Below are positions 1 to 9,100 of a stretch of 24,501 nucleotides of DNA, piece after piece. The DNA comes from Thraustochytrium sp. TN22. Taxonomy: Eukaryota; Sar; Bigyra; Thraustochytrida; Thraustochytriidae. The notes under the pieces are model-generated. The model made no database searches. It was not told the origin of the DNA and saw nothing but the letters and a program-made list of their open reading frames with translations. A program made the position numbers and the translations under genes. The number at the start of each line of letters is the position of its first letter. Positions within the stretch are counted from its first letter, which is position 1. The stretch covers positions 1 to 24,501 of the forward strand of contig JABLUY010000375.1 of assembly GCA_013306675.1 (NCBI GenBank), given 5' to 3'.

Positions 1-54
<54 letters not shown>
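1..54 (+). repeat. CAG trinucleotide repeat, (CAG)17-CAA
   Basis: Seventeen pure CAG codons plus one CAA, in frame with the LRR protein, giving at least 18 Gln followed by T-P-Q-P-R before the ATG at 70. The tract touches the window edge, so its full length is unknown. Confidence 0.97.
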
Positions 55-2823
55 ACACCGCAGCCGAGGATGTACCAGATGCGCATGACGTCGACAGAGG
101 TGATCAAGAGCGTGGCGCAGCGCAACGTGCTGCCCATTGGGCTGCCTCGCAGGCCCAGCGTGAGCGCAATCCCAGCGGAGATTGCCTTCTCGGCGCCCGC
201 AGCGCCGCGCGTCGAGGCGGCCAAGCGCGCGGCGATGCGGTCGGCGTCCGTCATCACCGAGGCGGACGCGTGTGGTGCGGACTACGTGCGGCCGTGCGCG
301 GAGGCGCTCCGCGCCGTGCAGGAAGACAACCCGGTGCGCAGCCCGCTCTCGCTCGTGGAGCTCTGCCTGCGCACGCTCTGCCAGTATACGGGCCAGTGGG
401 TTGCCAGAGATGGGCGCGCGCGCATGAACCTGAACGCGCTGCCGCCAGAGGTCGTCCTGCAGCTCTTCGAGATGGTGCGCAAACACAAGCTGCTGCGCGA
501 GGACATCCTCGCGGCCTTCCATCGCTGCGAGATCACCGCCGTGCGCCTGGCGCAGTACCCAGGGCTCACCGATAGCTGGCTGCCGGACCTGACGCTCGTC
601 GTGGGCCTGCGCGAGCTCGACCTCTCGCACTGCACGCTCATCACGGACGACGGCTTCCGCAGCCTCGGCGCGCTGGGCTTCGGCAAGGGCGCGCTGCGCG
701 TGCTCAAGCTCGAGTGCTGCGTCACGCTCACAGACGCCAGCGTCGCCTTTGTGGTGCACGCGCTGTCCTCGACGCTGCGCGAGCTCAACCTGTCAGGCTG
801 CCCGCGCCTCACGGACGCCACGCTCGCGCGCATCGTCATGTGCCGCGACCTGCGCGCGCTCAACGTGAACCGCTGCCAGCTCTTCTCGCCCGTGTACCTG
901 TGTCAGATCGGCCTGCTCTCCAGCCTGCGCCGCCTCGACGTCGGTCTCATCCCCAACGTCGACCACAACGTGCTGGCCGCCTTTCGCCCCTGCGTGGACC
1001 GCGGCGCGCCGCTGCTGCTCGACGCCATCGAGCGCTGCTACGACGCCGCCGACCTCGTCGTCTACCCGCGCCAGCGCAAGGCGTCGCGCGTCGACGCCGT
1101 CTTCGAGGAGGACGACTCGTACCAGTCCATGGCCGCCTTCTTTGCGGATGACGACCACCTTCTCTTCAAGGCGGCTGCCCACGGCGAGGACGACGACCTC
1201 CTAGACGAGGATGCCGACCTGGACCTGGAGTGCGAGGAGGACGACGAGGACGACGAGGACGACGACGCCGCGCGCGCCTCGCTCGACGAAGACGATGGCG
1301 AGGAAGCCGCGCTGCCGGAGATGTTCGTCTTGGACGGCAGCACTGGCGCCGGCTCTGGTTCTGGTGCCGCGGCCGCACCCGCGCCCACGCCCACGTCCGT
1401 GCCCGCGCCAGGCACATACTACGCTGCGGCGGCCAGCAACTGCAGCGGGAGCGCCAAGGCGCCGGTGGCCGCCGGCGCCGACCCGTTCCTGCGGCGCGTG
1501 CTGCGCAAGCGGTCCTGGAAGCTGCGCAAGGCGCGGCGCCGCATGCTGGGCCAGCGCCGCTCGCTGGGCGCCTTCTCGTCGCCCTCCTCGACCGGGTCCT
1601 CCACTTCGTACTCGTCCTCGTCGCTGTCGTCTTCGGCCTCGTCGCCGCCGCTGCCGCCGACGTTGGCGGCAGCGGGCGCGCGGCCCGTCGTTAGCACCAT
1701 GAACAAGGCCTCGTACGAACTCATGACCATCGCCATGCAGTTCGCCAGCGTGCGGCGCAGCGGGCTCTACCATGTGGAGCACCTGGTGGCCAGCCACTGC
1801 AGCGTGGACGACCAGGGCGCCGCGCACGTGTCTTGCCTGCGCAACCTGCGCACGCTGGACCTTTGCCAGAACCCAGTCACGGCCGCCGCCGTACCGAGTC
1901 TGCTCAAGCTGCGCCTGCTCGAGCGTCTCGAAGCCGCGCACTGCGCATCGCTGGGCAACGCGGCCGGCCAGTTTTGCGCCCTGCCCCGCCTGGAGTCGCT
2001 CAACCTCGAGTACGTGCCGGTGGTCCGCCTCGATGACGGCGCCGACATGTCGCTGCTGGTCGAGGCGAACCTATCCAACACCAGCATCGACGACCGCACG
2101 CTCGCCACGCTCGCCAAGCGCGCGCGCAACCTGCGCTCGCTGCGCCTCGAGGCCTGCCGCGTCTCGGCCAGCGGCCTCGCGCACCTCAGCGCGCTCCTGC
2201 ACCTGCGCCAGCTCGACCTCAGCGACACCTCGCTGGACGATGACTCCATGCGCCACCTCGCGGCGCTCCCGGCGCTCACCGACCTCAACCTCTTCCAAAC
2301 CGGCGTCTCGGACGCTGGCGTGCGAGTGCTGGTGCACCGCCTCTTCAGCCTCGAGCGCCTCAACATCGACACGGGCGACATCTCCGACCGCTGTCTGCTG
2401 CGCCTGCGCAGCCTGCGCAACCTGCGCCACCTCGACCTCTTCGGCGCGCGCATCACGGACCGCGGCTGCTGCCACCTCATGGCCGCCGGCCTCGCGCACC
2501 TCGAGTCCATCGAGATTTGCGGTGGCCTCATCACCAACGTCGGCGTCGCGCACCTGTGCTCCATGCGCGCCAAGCTCAAGCGCGTCAACCTCTCGCAGAA
2601 CGCCGAGATCGGCGATGATGCTGTCAAGTACCTCGCGCAGGCTTTCGGCCTCACGCTGCGCTCGCTCGCGCTCGCCGGCACCAAGGTCTCCCGCGCCTCC
2701 CTCACCATGCTCGCCTCCTTCATCTTCCTCGAGGAGCTCGTCGTGCGCGGCTGCAAGGACCTCGCGCCGCGCCGCGTCACCCTGCGCGACCACCTCCCCG
2801 CGGTCTCCTTCATCGTCCAATAA
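1..2823 (+). CDS. Leucine-rich-repeat protein with BC-box-like motif, 5' partial (ZYG11/ZER1-like substrate receptor candidate)
   Basis: The frame is open from base 1: (CAG)17-CAA runs directly into the ATG at 70, so poly-Q probably belongs to the protein and the true start may lie left of the window. From ATG 70 the product is 917 aa. Residues 94-103 (SLVELCLRTL) fit the elongin BC-box pattern [STP]Lxxx[CSA]xxx[VIL] and resemble the N-terminal SLLDICL motif of ZYG11 proteins; a helical stretch follows (about 118-155). LRRs of the AMN1/RNI type (LxxLDLSxCxxITD) fill about 170-320 and again about 560-910. Between them lies a low-complexity insert: acidic (about 340-420), Ala/Pro-rich, a basic Arg/Lys cluster (about 475-500) that could be a nuclear signal, then poly-Ser. 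Known for the family: LRR proteins with this box recruit substrates to CUL2-type ubiquitin ligases. That role here is inference. No C-terminal ARM domain is seen. The stop is TAA at 2821. Confidence 0.8.
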
Positions 2824-3430
2824 CAAAGGGCTGCCGCCGTCGCCCAATCCCTTGCCATCCGCGCAAAAACCCTGTACGTAGATCGCCACATGTGACAGAA
2901 GAAGCCTTCCATCCCATGCCGTGCGAAGCTTTGTGGCACGCCGTGCTCTGGCTGCTTCGCTTGCCTTTGCAGAAATGCTCTTGACATTACCATGCTGCCA
3001 GCTTGACTCGCCCGGCCAAGTACATTGTTGAATGAGGGCAAGCATACTGTTTGTTCAGTCAACTGGTCGCGAGCTTGCTGTCCGTGGCGATTTTTTGCCT
3101 AGCTAGCTACCTAGTGGAGGATGTCCATCTCCTCGTCGTCGCGTTCGTCCGAGCGCAGCGCGGACCCGGGGGCGACCTCAGCCCAAGAGGCCTGCGCCCG
3201 CGAATGAAACTCATGCTGCGACGCCCTCCAGATCGTTGTCCTGAACTCTCCTGCTTGCTGCCCATGCGCCGCGGGACGGCACGCAAGTGTCCTCTAAACG
3301 GTCACTCGGAAAACGTGGGTGCAGTGCAGTGGCAGGCCCGGGCCCGGGCAGGCGACCAAAGGCACCGAGTCCAAGTCGAGAATCGAGGACCCGCCAGGCA
3401 GGCAGGGCGGCGAGCGCGCGGCGCAGGAGG
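2824..3430. other. Intergenic region between LRR gene and Cys-rich gene
   Basis: About 600 bp without a supported gene. It should hold the 3' end of the LRR gene and the promoter of the Cys-rich secreted protein. Open frames enter it from both sides but show no domain or composition that argues for coding. I see no clear polyadenylation signal, RNA gene or long repeat. Confidence 0.6.
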
Positions 3431-3841
3431 ATGCGCTTGCTTGCGGCGCTCGCGCTCGCGCTCGCGGTCCTGGTCCTGGTCCTGGGGCTGGCCGAGCCCA
3501 CGCAGGGCGCGCCGCGCACGAAAAAGGCAGCGCAGACCGTCCGCATCAAGACGGAGTGCGCCAAGCGCCGGTGCCCGCAAGGCCGCTGCGCCTTTGAGGG
3601 CTGCGCCGAGCCGGTCTCGTGCGAGGGCGGGCTCTGCGACTTCACGGACGCCTTCCGGCCGACCTGCGACGGCGGCGGCTGCACCTTTACGGCCTGCGAG
3701 CACCCGCAGTGCGGGGGCGGGGGCTGCACCTTTCATGAGCCGCGCACCTCGCCCAATGCGGCCTCGTGTCGCGGCGCAGGCTGTCGCTTTAGCTCGGGTC
3801 AGGCCGTCAAGACTGCCTTGGACGAGGACCTCGCCTTTTGA
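3431..3841 (+). CDS. Small secreted cysteine-rich repeat protein
   Basis: A 136-aa protein. The ATG at 3431 opens a classic signal peptide (Met-Arg-Leu-Leu, then an Ala/Leu/Val core, ending near Pro-Thr-Gln-Gly-Ala at about residue 27). An in-frame ATG at 3287 would add 48 Arg/Ser-rich residues before the signal peptide, so I prefer 3431. The mature part has 13 Cys and five copies of C-x4-C-x-F (CPQGRCAF, CEGGLCDF, CDGGGCTF, CGGGGCTF, CRGAGCRF), most rich in Gly between the Cys. This pattern suggests a disulfide- or metal-linked extracellular repeat. No enzyme motif is visible and I do not recognise a named family. The hydrophobic core is encoded by GCTCGC and CTGGTC hexamer runs. The gene converges on the QTGAL-like gene, with 256 bp between stops. 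Confidence 0.72.
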   Translation: MRLLAALALALAVLVLVLGLAEPTQGAPRTKKAAQTVRIKTECAKRRCPQGRCAFEGCAEPVSCEGGLCDFTDAFRPTCDGGGCTFTACEHPQCGGGGCTFHEPRTSPNAASCRGAGCRFSSGQAVKTALDEDLAF

Positions 3842-4097
3842 CTGATCCTGCTGAAATCATGATTTACAGATTCCTGTCCTGACGCAGGCGCGTACATCAC
3901 GAAGCAAGCGAGCGCGATGGCTACCAGAGGCAACTTCGCAGCAAGTCAGAGTCGTCCCTTGCTCGCATGGGCAAGAGTGCTTCTCGCTCTCTTTTGCTGC
4001 AAAGGTGGCCTTCTCGGCCCCACCCCCACGGCTTGCTTCGTGTTTCCTTGCCTCATTTCTGCCTTCTCTACCGTGCCAGTTCCGACTCTTTTTGTCC

Positions 4098-5228
4098 TTA
4101 CACAAAGTGGTAGTAGTCGACGCCCTCAACGAGGTTGAGCGAGGCGAGGTTGGCCTCGAACTCGCCGCCGCGGTCCATGGCCACACAGCAGACGATGGGC
4201 GGTTTGACCTCCGAAAAGTGGCAGACCTCGTAGCGCTTGACGGCGAGGTTCGGATTCACGTAGCCGCGCCCGATCTTGTCCTTGTCAATGTCGCAAAAGC
4301 CGCGACACCGCTTCTGCGCGTCGGGGCTGAGGAACTTGAGCAGCTGCTTGCCGTCGCGGCCGGCGCCCCAAATGGAGAACTCCGGCCATTCCTGCAGGAC
4401 GGTGCGCTCGAGCGCGCGCGCCTTGATCTCAAAGATCACACGCCGGTGCGTCTTGCCGCTCAGCGACCCGTCCAGGTGGCGGTATTGGAGCAGTGGCTCC
4501 GGCACCTTGAACAGGAGGCGCTCGATCGGGGTGCCTGCCGCAACGCCCGCCTCAAGGTGGGCGTAGAAGAGGCGCAGGTCCTCGGCCAGCGCGATGGAGC
4601 CGTCCTCGTTGCGCTCGTGGTAGACACCGGCGCGCTCAAAGGTGTCGCGGCGCATGGCCCAGGTGGGCTGGATGATGGTGAGCTCACGGAAGCGCTGCAG
4701 GACCAGCCCCCGCTGGTCCAGCTCGTTCAGCCACCGCGTGTATCTCGCGGTGGCGTCCTCCGGGATGCGCGTGAAGTTCGTGCCGACGATTGCGTCCGGG
4801 TACTCGTCCAGGGCCTTGACCTGCGCCGAGATGCGGCCCGGCGCGCTAACGTCATCCGCGTCGTGCATGCAGAGCACGTCCCCGGTCGACTGCGCCACAG
4901 CCTTGTTGCGCGCGCCGGCCGCGCCGTGCGCCTCCTTGGACGCGCTCATGACAAAGCTAAAGCGCTCTTCGGCCTCGAACTTGCGCTTCCACGCCTCGCA
5001 CACCTCCTCCGACGCATCCGTGCAGGCGTCCAGGAACACCGAGACCTCCACGGGCCCGGCGTAGTCCTGCGCCAGCAGGCTCGCGAAGGTCTCCTCCAGG
5101 TACGCCGCCGCGTTATGCACCGGCATGGCCACGCTCACCTTGCGCCGCGCCTCCGCCGCCGCCGCGGCCTCGGCCTCGGCCTCGGCCTCGGCCTCGGCCT
5201 CGGCCTCGCCGCGCTTCCGCTTGGACAT
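4098..5228 (-). CDS. QTGAL: Queuosine-tRNA galactosyltransferase-like GT2 enzyme (B3GNTL1/QTGAL orthologue)
   Basis: A 376-aa protein. The GT-A family 2 fold opens with the motif AMPVHNAAAYLEETFASLL, and the metal/sugar-nucleotide DxD is Asp123-Ala-Asp125 (MHDADDV). The rest follows human B3GNTL1 closely: RYTRWLNEL, a PTW motif, the EDL region, a second domain with FSIWGAGRDGKQLLKFL and GFCDIDKDKIGRGY, and an end matching LVEGVDYYHFV. Family knowledge: B3GNTL1 was shown to be QTGAL, which transfers galactose from UDP-galactose to queuosine at position 34 of cytosolic tRNA-Tyr. The length is close to the human protein. The start at 5228 gives MSKRKRG followed by a Glu-Ala dipeptide run made by a GAGGCC hexamer repeat; upstream in-frame codons look non-coding and lie antisense to the neighbour. 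It is divergent from the PHAX-domain gene. No signal peptide, which fits a cytosolic enzyme. Confidence 0.85.
   Translation of the reverse strand: MSKRKRGEAEAEAEAEAEAEAAAAAEARRKVSVAMPVHNAAAYLEETFASLLAQDYAGPVEVSVFLDACTDASEEVCEAWKRKFEAEERFSFVMSASKEAHGAAGARNKAVAQSTGDVLCMHDADDVSAPGRISAQVKALDEYPDAIVGTNFTRIPEDATARYTRWLNELDQRGLVLQRFRELTIIQPTWAMRRDTFERAGVYHERNEDGSIALAEDLRLFYAHLEAGVAAGTPIERLLFKVPEPLLQYRHLDGSLSGKTHRRVIFEIKARALERTVLQEWPEFSIWGAGRDGKQLLKFLSPDAQKRCRGFCDIDKDKIGRGYVNPNLAVKRYEVCHFSEVKPPIVCCVAMDRGGEFEANLASLNLVEGVDYYHFV
5166..5208. repeat. GGCCTC/GAGGCC hexanucleotide microsatellite
   Basis: About seven uninterrupted hexamer units, coding for the Glu-Ala repeat in the N-terminus of the QTGAL-like protein (read on the minus strand). 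Likely polymorphic in length without breaking the frame. Confidence 0.9.
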
Positions 5229-5565
5229 GGCCGCCGCCGCGCCGCGCTGCGCCGCAGCCACGAGCTCCAGCCCGCCCGCGAGGGCCGACGCGCGGCGCCG
5301 CAGCGGCGAGCCGCGAGCGGCGAGGAGCGAGCGGCGGGCGGGCGGCCGCGCGCGCCGGCCCCTGCCGCCGCCGCCGCCGCCGGGTTGCGGTTCTGGCGGC
5401 GGCGGGCGCGCTTGGACACGCGTGCCAAGGTTTGCCGTGACCCTTTTGACGTCATGGGGCAACTTTGGTATCGCGGTGGTTAGGTCGGTCGTTGGAGGAC
5501 ACGAAGCAAAGCAAAGCAAATCAACGCAGGCAGAGCGGCAACGCGCGCGCGGAGGCCGCGAGAGC
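5229..5565. promoter_or_regulatory. Divergent promoter region between QTGAL-like and PHAX-like genes
   Basis: A 337-bp gap between two start codons facing away from each other. The half nearest QTGAL is extremely GC-rich; the half nearest the PHAX gene (about 5430-5530) is more balanced and carries TGACGTCA and AAGCAAAGCAAAGC. Its placement makes a shared bidirectional promoter likely; no TATA box is evident. Confidence 0.5.
5447..5454. promoter_or_regulatory. CRE-like palindrome TGACGTCA
   Basis: Perfect 8-bp consensus site of CREB/ATF-type bZIP factors, 119 bp upstream of the PHAX-domain ATG and 219 bp from the QTGAL ATG. The match is seen directly; use as a binding site is inference from position. 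Confidence 0.4.
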
Positions 5566-6057
5566 ATGGCGAGCGACGACGAGGCCGCGCTCGAGTCGGA
5601 GCTGGCGCGGCTCGAGGCGCAGCTGGCCGACCTGGAGCGCCGCGAGGGCGGGGGCCGCGCCCGGGACCCGGACGAGGACGAGGAGGACGAGGTGGACGAG
5701 GACGACGTGGCGCCTCGGCGAAGGAGGCGCGAGGAGGACAAGGAGGAGGGGAAGCGGCGCGAGGTAGAGGGCCGGCGCGAGCTGGTGCGCGAGATCTGCG
5801 CGGCGCTCAAGGAGCAGAATGAGGAGTTCGTGGCGGATATTGTAGGCGAGCTCGGCGACGCCAGGGCGAGGGAGCTGCTGCGCGAGACGGAGGAGGTCCT
5901 GGCGGGCGGAGGGCTGGCCACGGCGGACGGCCAGCGGCAGCGGAGCGCCGGCGGCTCGTTCTTTATCCTGGCGCGCTCGCGCATCGGGCCGAAGCAGTTC
6001 GCGCGCATGCGGACGCTCGACAGCAGGCGGCGCAAGGCGCGTCGCCAGCGTCGCTGA
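5566..6057 (+). CDS. Small PHAX RNA-binding-domain protein
   Basis: A 163-aa protein from the ATG at 5566 (MASDDEAALESE). Residues 1-30 form a short acidic/Leu coiled-coil-like helix, 30-65 are charged (Asp/Glu run, then an Arg/Lys cluster), and about 66-150 match the PHAX RNA-binding domain: a V-x-x-LG helix (ADIVGELG), LLRETEEV, GG, then a Gly-Gly-x-FF core (SAGGSFFILARS) and an IGPKQF helix equivalent to ISEEQI of human PHAX. The C-terminus is Arg/Lys-rich. Known role: PHAX binds capped snRNA and links it to the cap-binding complex and CRM1 for nuclear export, and helps snoRNA transport. This protein is much shorter than metazoan PHAX (about 390 aa); I see no obvious nuclear export signal. 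The frame is open further upstream but without sensible sequence. Confidence 0.75.
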   Translation: MASDDEAALESELARLEAQLADLERREGGGRARDPDEDEEDEVDEDDVAPRRRRREEDKEEGKRREVEGRRELVREICAALKEQNEEFVADIVGELGDARARELLRETEEVLAGGGLATADGQRQRSAGGSFFILARSRIGPKQFARMRTLDSRRRKARRQRR

Positions 6058-6161
6058 CTCGGACCGAGTGAGTCGTTGGACCGCAATGAAAAGCACAGCA
6101 CAGGGTTAATTTTTTGTAAGAATAAGAGAGCCATGGAAGCGAGCTGTCGCCTCTCATGTGG

Positions 6162-9100
6162 TCAGGCAAACGAGGTCACGAAGGAGTCGCCAGCGGGCAT
6201 GCCATCCTCCGTGAGCGTTTCGGCGGCATCGCCGGGACAGTGGCGCAGATTGAGCCAGACCAGCTTGCTGGCGTAGGTGGAGTCCGAGCCGATGCGGTCG
6301 AGGTCGAGGTCGACGTCAAGGTCCTCGGCGACGTTGGGCATGCGCATGACCTCGGTGGCCGGAATGGGGTCGGTGCGCCAGGCGTCCGAGTAGAGCAGGT
6401 CCAAGTAGGCGCGCGGGAGATGCGGGCAGCGCACCTTTTCGTTGCCGTAGAGGCCGGTGGCGCAGGGCCGCGTGGGGAGCACCCAGTCGAGCGGCACGGG
6501 CTTGCCCTTGGGGCCGACGACGCAGCGGCGCGAGCTGCGCGAGGTGAGGCGCGGCACGATGCGCAGCTTGGCGGAGGACGGCTCGTTCATGTTGACGACC
6601 TCGTAGAAGGACACGTGGTACTTGCTGGAGATCTTGGAGATGGACTTGCACGTGTAGCGCGAGGTCCGGGACGACAAGGAGGACGAGGACGAAGCAGAGG
6701 ACGAGGAAGACGAGGCCGGGTCGGCGTCGGTGTCCTCGTCCGAAGGCAGGTCCTCGATGACCTCGGCCGCCGCGGCGGCCGCCGCGCTGGCAGCGGCCGT
6801 GCCGTTGGCGCCCGCGGCGAGCGCCGCGGCCTCGGCGGCCGCAGCGGCGCCGGCGGCCGAGGTGGTCTTCTTCTTGCGCGAAGAGGCGCTGCGCGCGTAG
6901 CAGCCGCGGATGAGGTAGGGACGGTAGAAGAAGCCCTTGTTGAACTTGTCGAGGATGGTCTTGACGGAGCGCGCGCTCTTGTGGACCATGCTGACGGTGC
7001 CGGAGGTCTGCCATGGCGCCATGACGCCGTCGAGGCGCTCGACGGCGAGCGCGAAGCCCTCGTCGACCCACCAGTCGTTGAAGGAGACCGCGACGAAGTG
7101 CGTGGTGATGGCGCGCATCATCTTGAGCAGCTCGTCGTGGTCGTCGCAGCAGCGCGAGCTCTTGTAGGCGGTGGAGGCCGTGAGGAAGGTGGGCTGCACG
7201 CCAAAGGCCGGCGCGAGGTCTGAGACGTCCTGGCACTCGAGGCTGCGCGGGCACTCGAAGCGGTTGGAGCGCTGCACGGAGGCGTTGATGGCCACGGGCA
7301 GCGGGTCGCGCGGCACCGGGACGAGGCCGTCCTCGTAGCGCGGGAAGATGTCGTGCAGCTCCTGCGAGGCGCGCTTGAGGTTGACGACGCGGTCGCAGTA
7401 GCGGCCCGTGGTCTTGGAGGAGCGCCACTCGCAGGCGAGCTGCGACTCGCACTTGAGCTTGGAGCGCAGCAGCGAGCAGCGCGTGCCGAGCTCCTCCGGG
7501 TTGTCCAGGTAGTAGCGGTCCACGCAGTACTTACCCTTGGACAGCGTCTTGGCAGGCCAGATGCAGTGCCTCATGGCGTCGCACGTGGACCGCACCTTGG
7601 TGGAGGAGCACGGCAGGAACTCGACCTCGGTGTGGCACGTCTTGTCCTTCCAGTAGCAGTGGTCATTGGCCTCGCAGTAGTCCTGACCCGTGAAGAGGCT
7701 GCACTTTTTCAGCGTGTGCGTAACGTTGCCGATGCGCACGCGCGTGACGCTGGCCGGCAGGGCCTCGCCATCGGCGAGGTCGTCCTCGCTCATGAAGAGG
7801 TTGGCGCTGTTGGCGGCGGCCTCGCGGTCGCGCATCTCCACGCAGTAGCGGCCCTTGGTGCGCTTGGTGGAGGACCAGCGGCAGTTGGGGATCTTGCCGC
7901 AGGTGGACTTGACCTTGGTCATGTTGCACGTCATGGCCCAGGGCTCCGTGCGGCACGCGCGGCTGTCCGTGTTCCAGTAGCAGCGGTCCACGGCCTCGCA
8001 CGAGGGCTGGGCCGCCAGCTTGTAGCAGGCCACGTTATTGCTGTTGTTGTCGCTGGCGCCGGCCGCGTCGGTGCCCTCGAGGGCGATCGAGATCTCCTCG
8101 AGCGCCTCGGACACCTCCTCCTCCTCCTCGGCCTGCAGGTTCTCCACGCAGTACCGGCCCTTGGTCTTGGATCGCGACGCCCATGTGCACTTGCTCAGCT
8201 TGGCGCAGGTCGTCTTGACCTTGGTCATGGAGCACTCCATGGCCCACAGCTCGGTGCGGCAGCTCCGCGTGTCCGTGCCCCAGTAGCAGTGCGGGATCTC
8301 TCCGCACCGCGTCTTGGACGTGACGTCCTTGCACCGGATGTCCTGCGGGGTCAGCTGCGAGAGGTCCACGCTCAGGGGCGGCAGCGGGGCGGCCTGCGCG
8401 GCCAATGCGGCCTGCGCGGCGCCGACCGCCTCGGCGGCCGTCTGCTCGTCCGCCTCGTCCGCCTCGGCCTCGGTTTGCGCGCCGGCGTCCACGTCGGCGT
8501 CCGCGATCTCCTCAGCGTCCAGGGCGTCCAGGTCCAGCGTGAACCCGGACCACGCCTCGCCGCTTTGGTTGATTGCCGCCTCTGCCTCGGCCTCGTCGTC
8601 CGAGCGCATGCGCGCGGTCTCCTCGTCCTGCTCCTCGTCCGCCTCGCCCGGCTCTCCCTCGAGCGCGTCCTCGTCTTCCTCGTCCTCGTCGCGCGCCTGG
8701 CCGGCGTCGCCACCTTCTGACGCGTCCTCCTCCTCCTCCTGCTCCTCCTCCTCCGCGGCCAAGCGCTCCTCCTCCTCGCTCAGCACGGCGCGGTCCGCGT
8801 CCTCGTCATCGTCGCTCGCGTCCAGCACGAGCTCGATCTCCACGTTGTCATACGCGTCGCTGCGCTCCTGCGCCACGGCCCTGGCGTCCTGCTCCGCGAG
8901 GGCGCCCTTGCGCGGGGCCCCGCCCGCCGCCGCCGCCGCCCGGCCTTGCTCCTTGCCCACGCCCTCGGCCGCGACGGCCACGTACAGGTACCGCACAGGG
9001 GACATGCTCTCCTCGGCGTCTTCCTGCCGCGCCGCGTACATGTTCGACAGCATGCTGGAGAGCATCACGTGATAGCCCACGGCCACCAGCAGCAGCGCGC

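Noticed and set aside
1767-3062. 431-residue minus-strand frame under the LRR gene
   Set aside because: Arg/Ser-rich shadow of the LRR reading frame, no domain.
4005-5483. 492-residue plus-strand frame over the QTGAL-like gene
   Set aside because: It is antisense to a well-matched enzyme; long open frames opposite genes are expected at this GC content.
5229-6134. Minus-strand frame extending the QTGAL-like protein by about 300 residues at the N-terminus
   Set aside because: It is antisense to the PHAX-domain gene, Arg/Ser-rich and without family similarity; QTGAL homologues begin near the GT2 motif.
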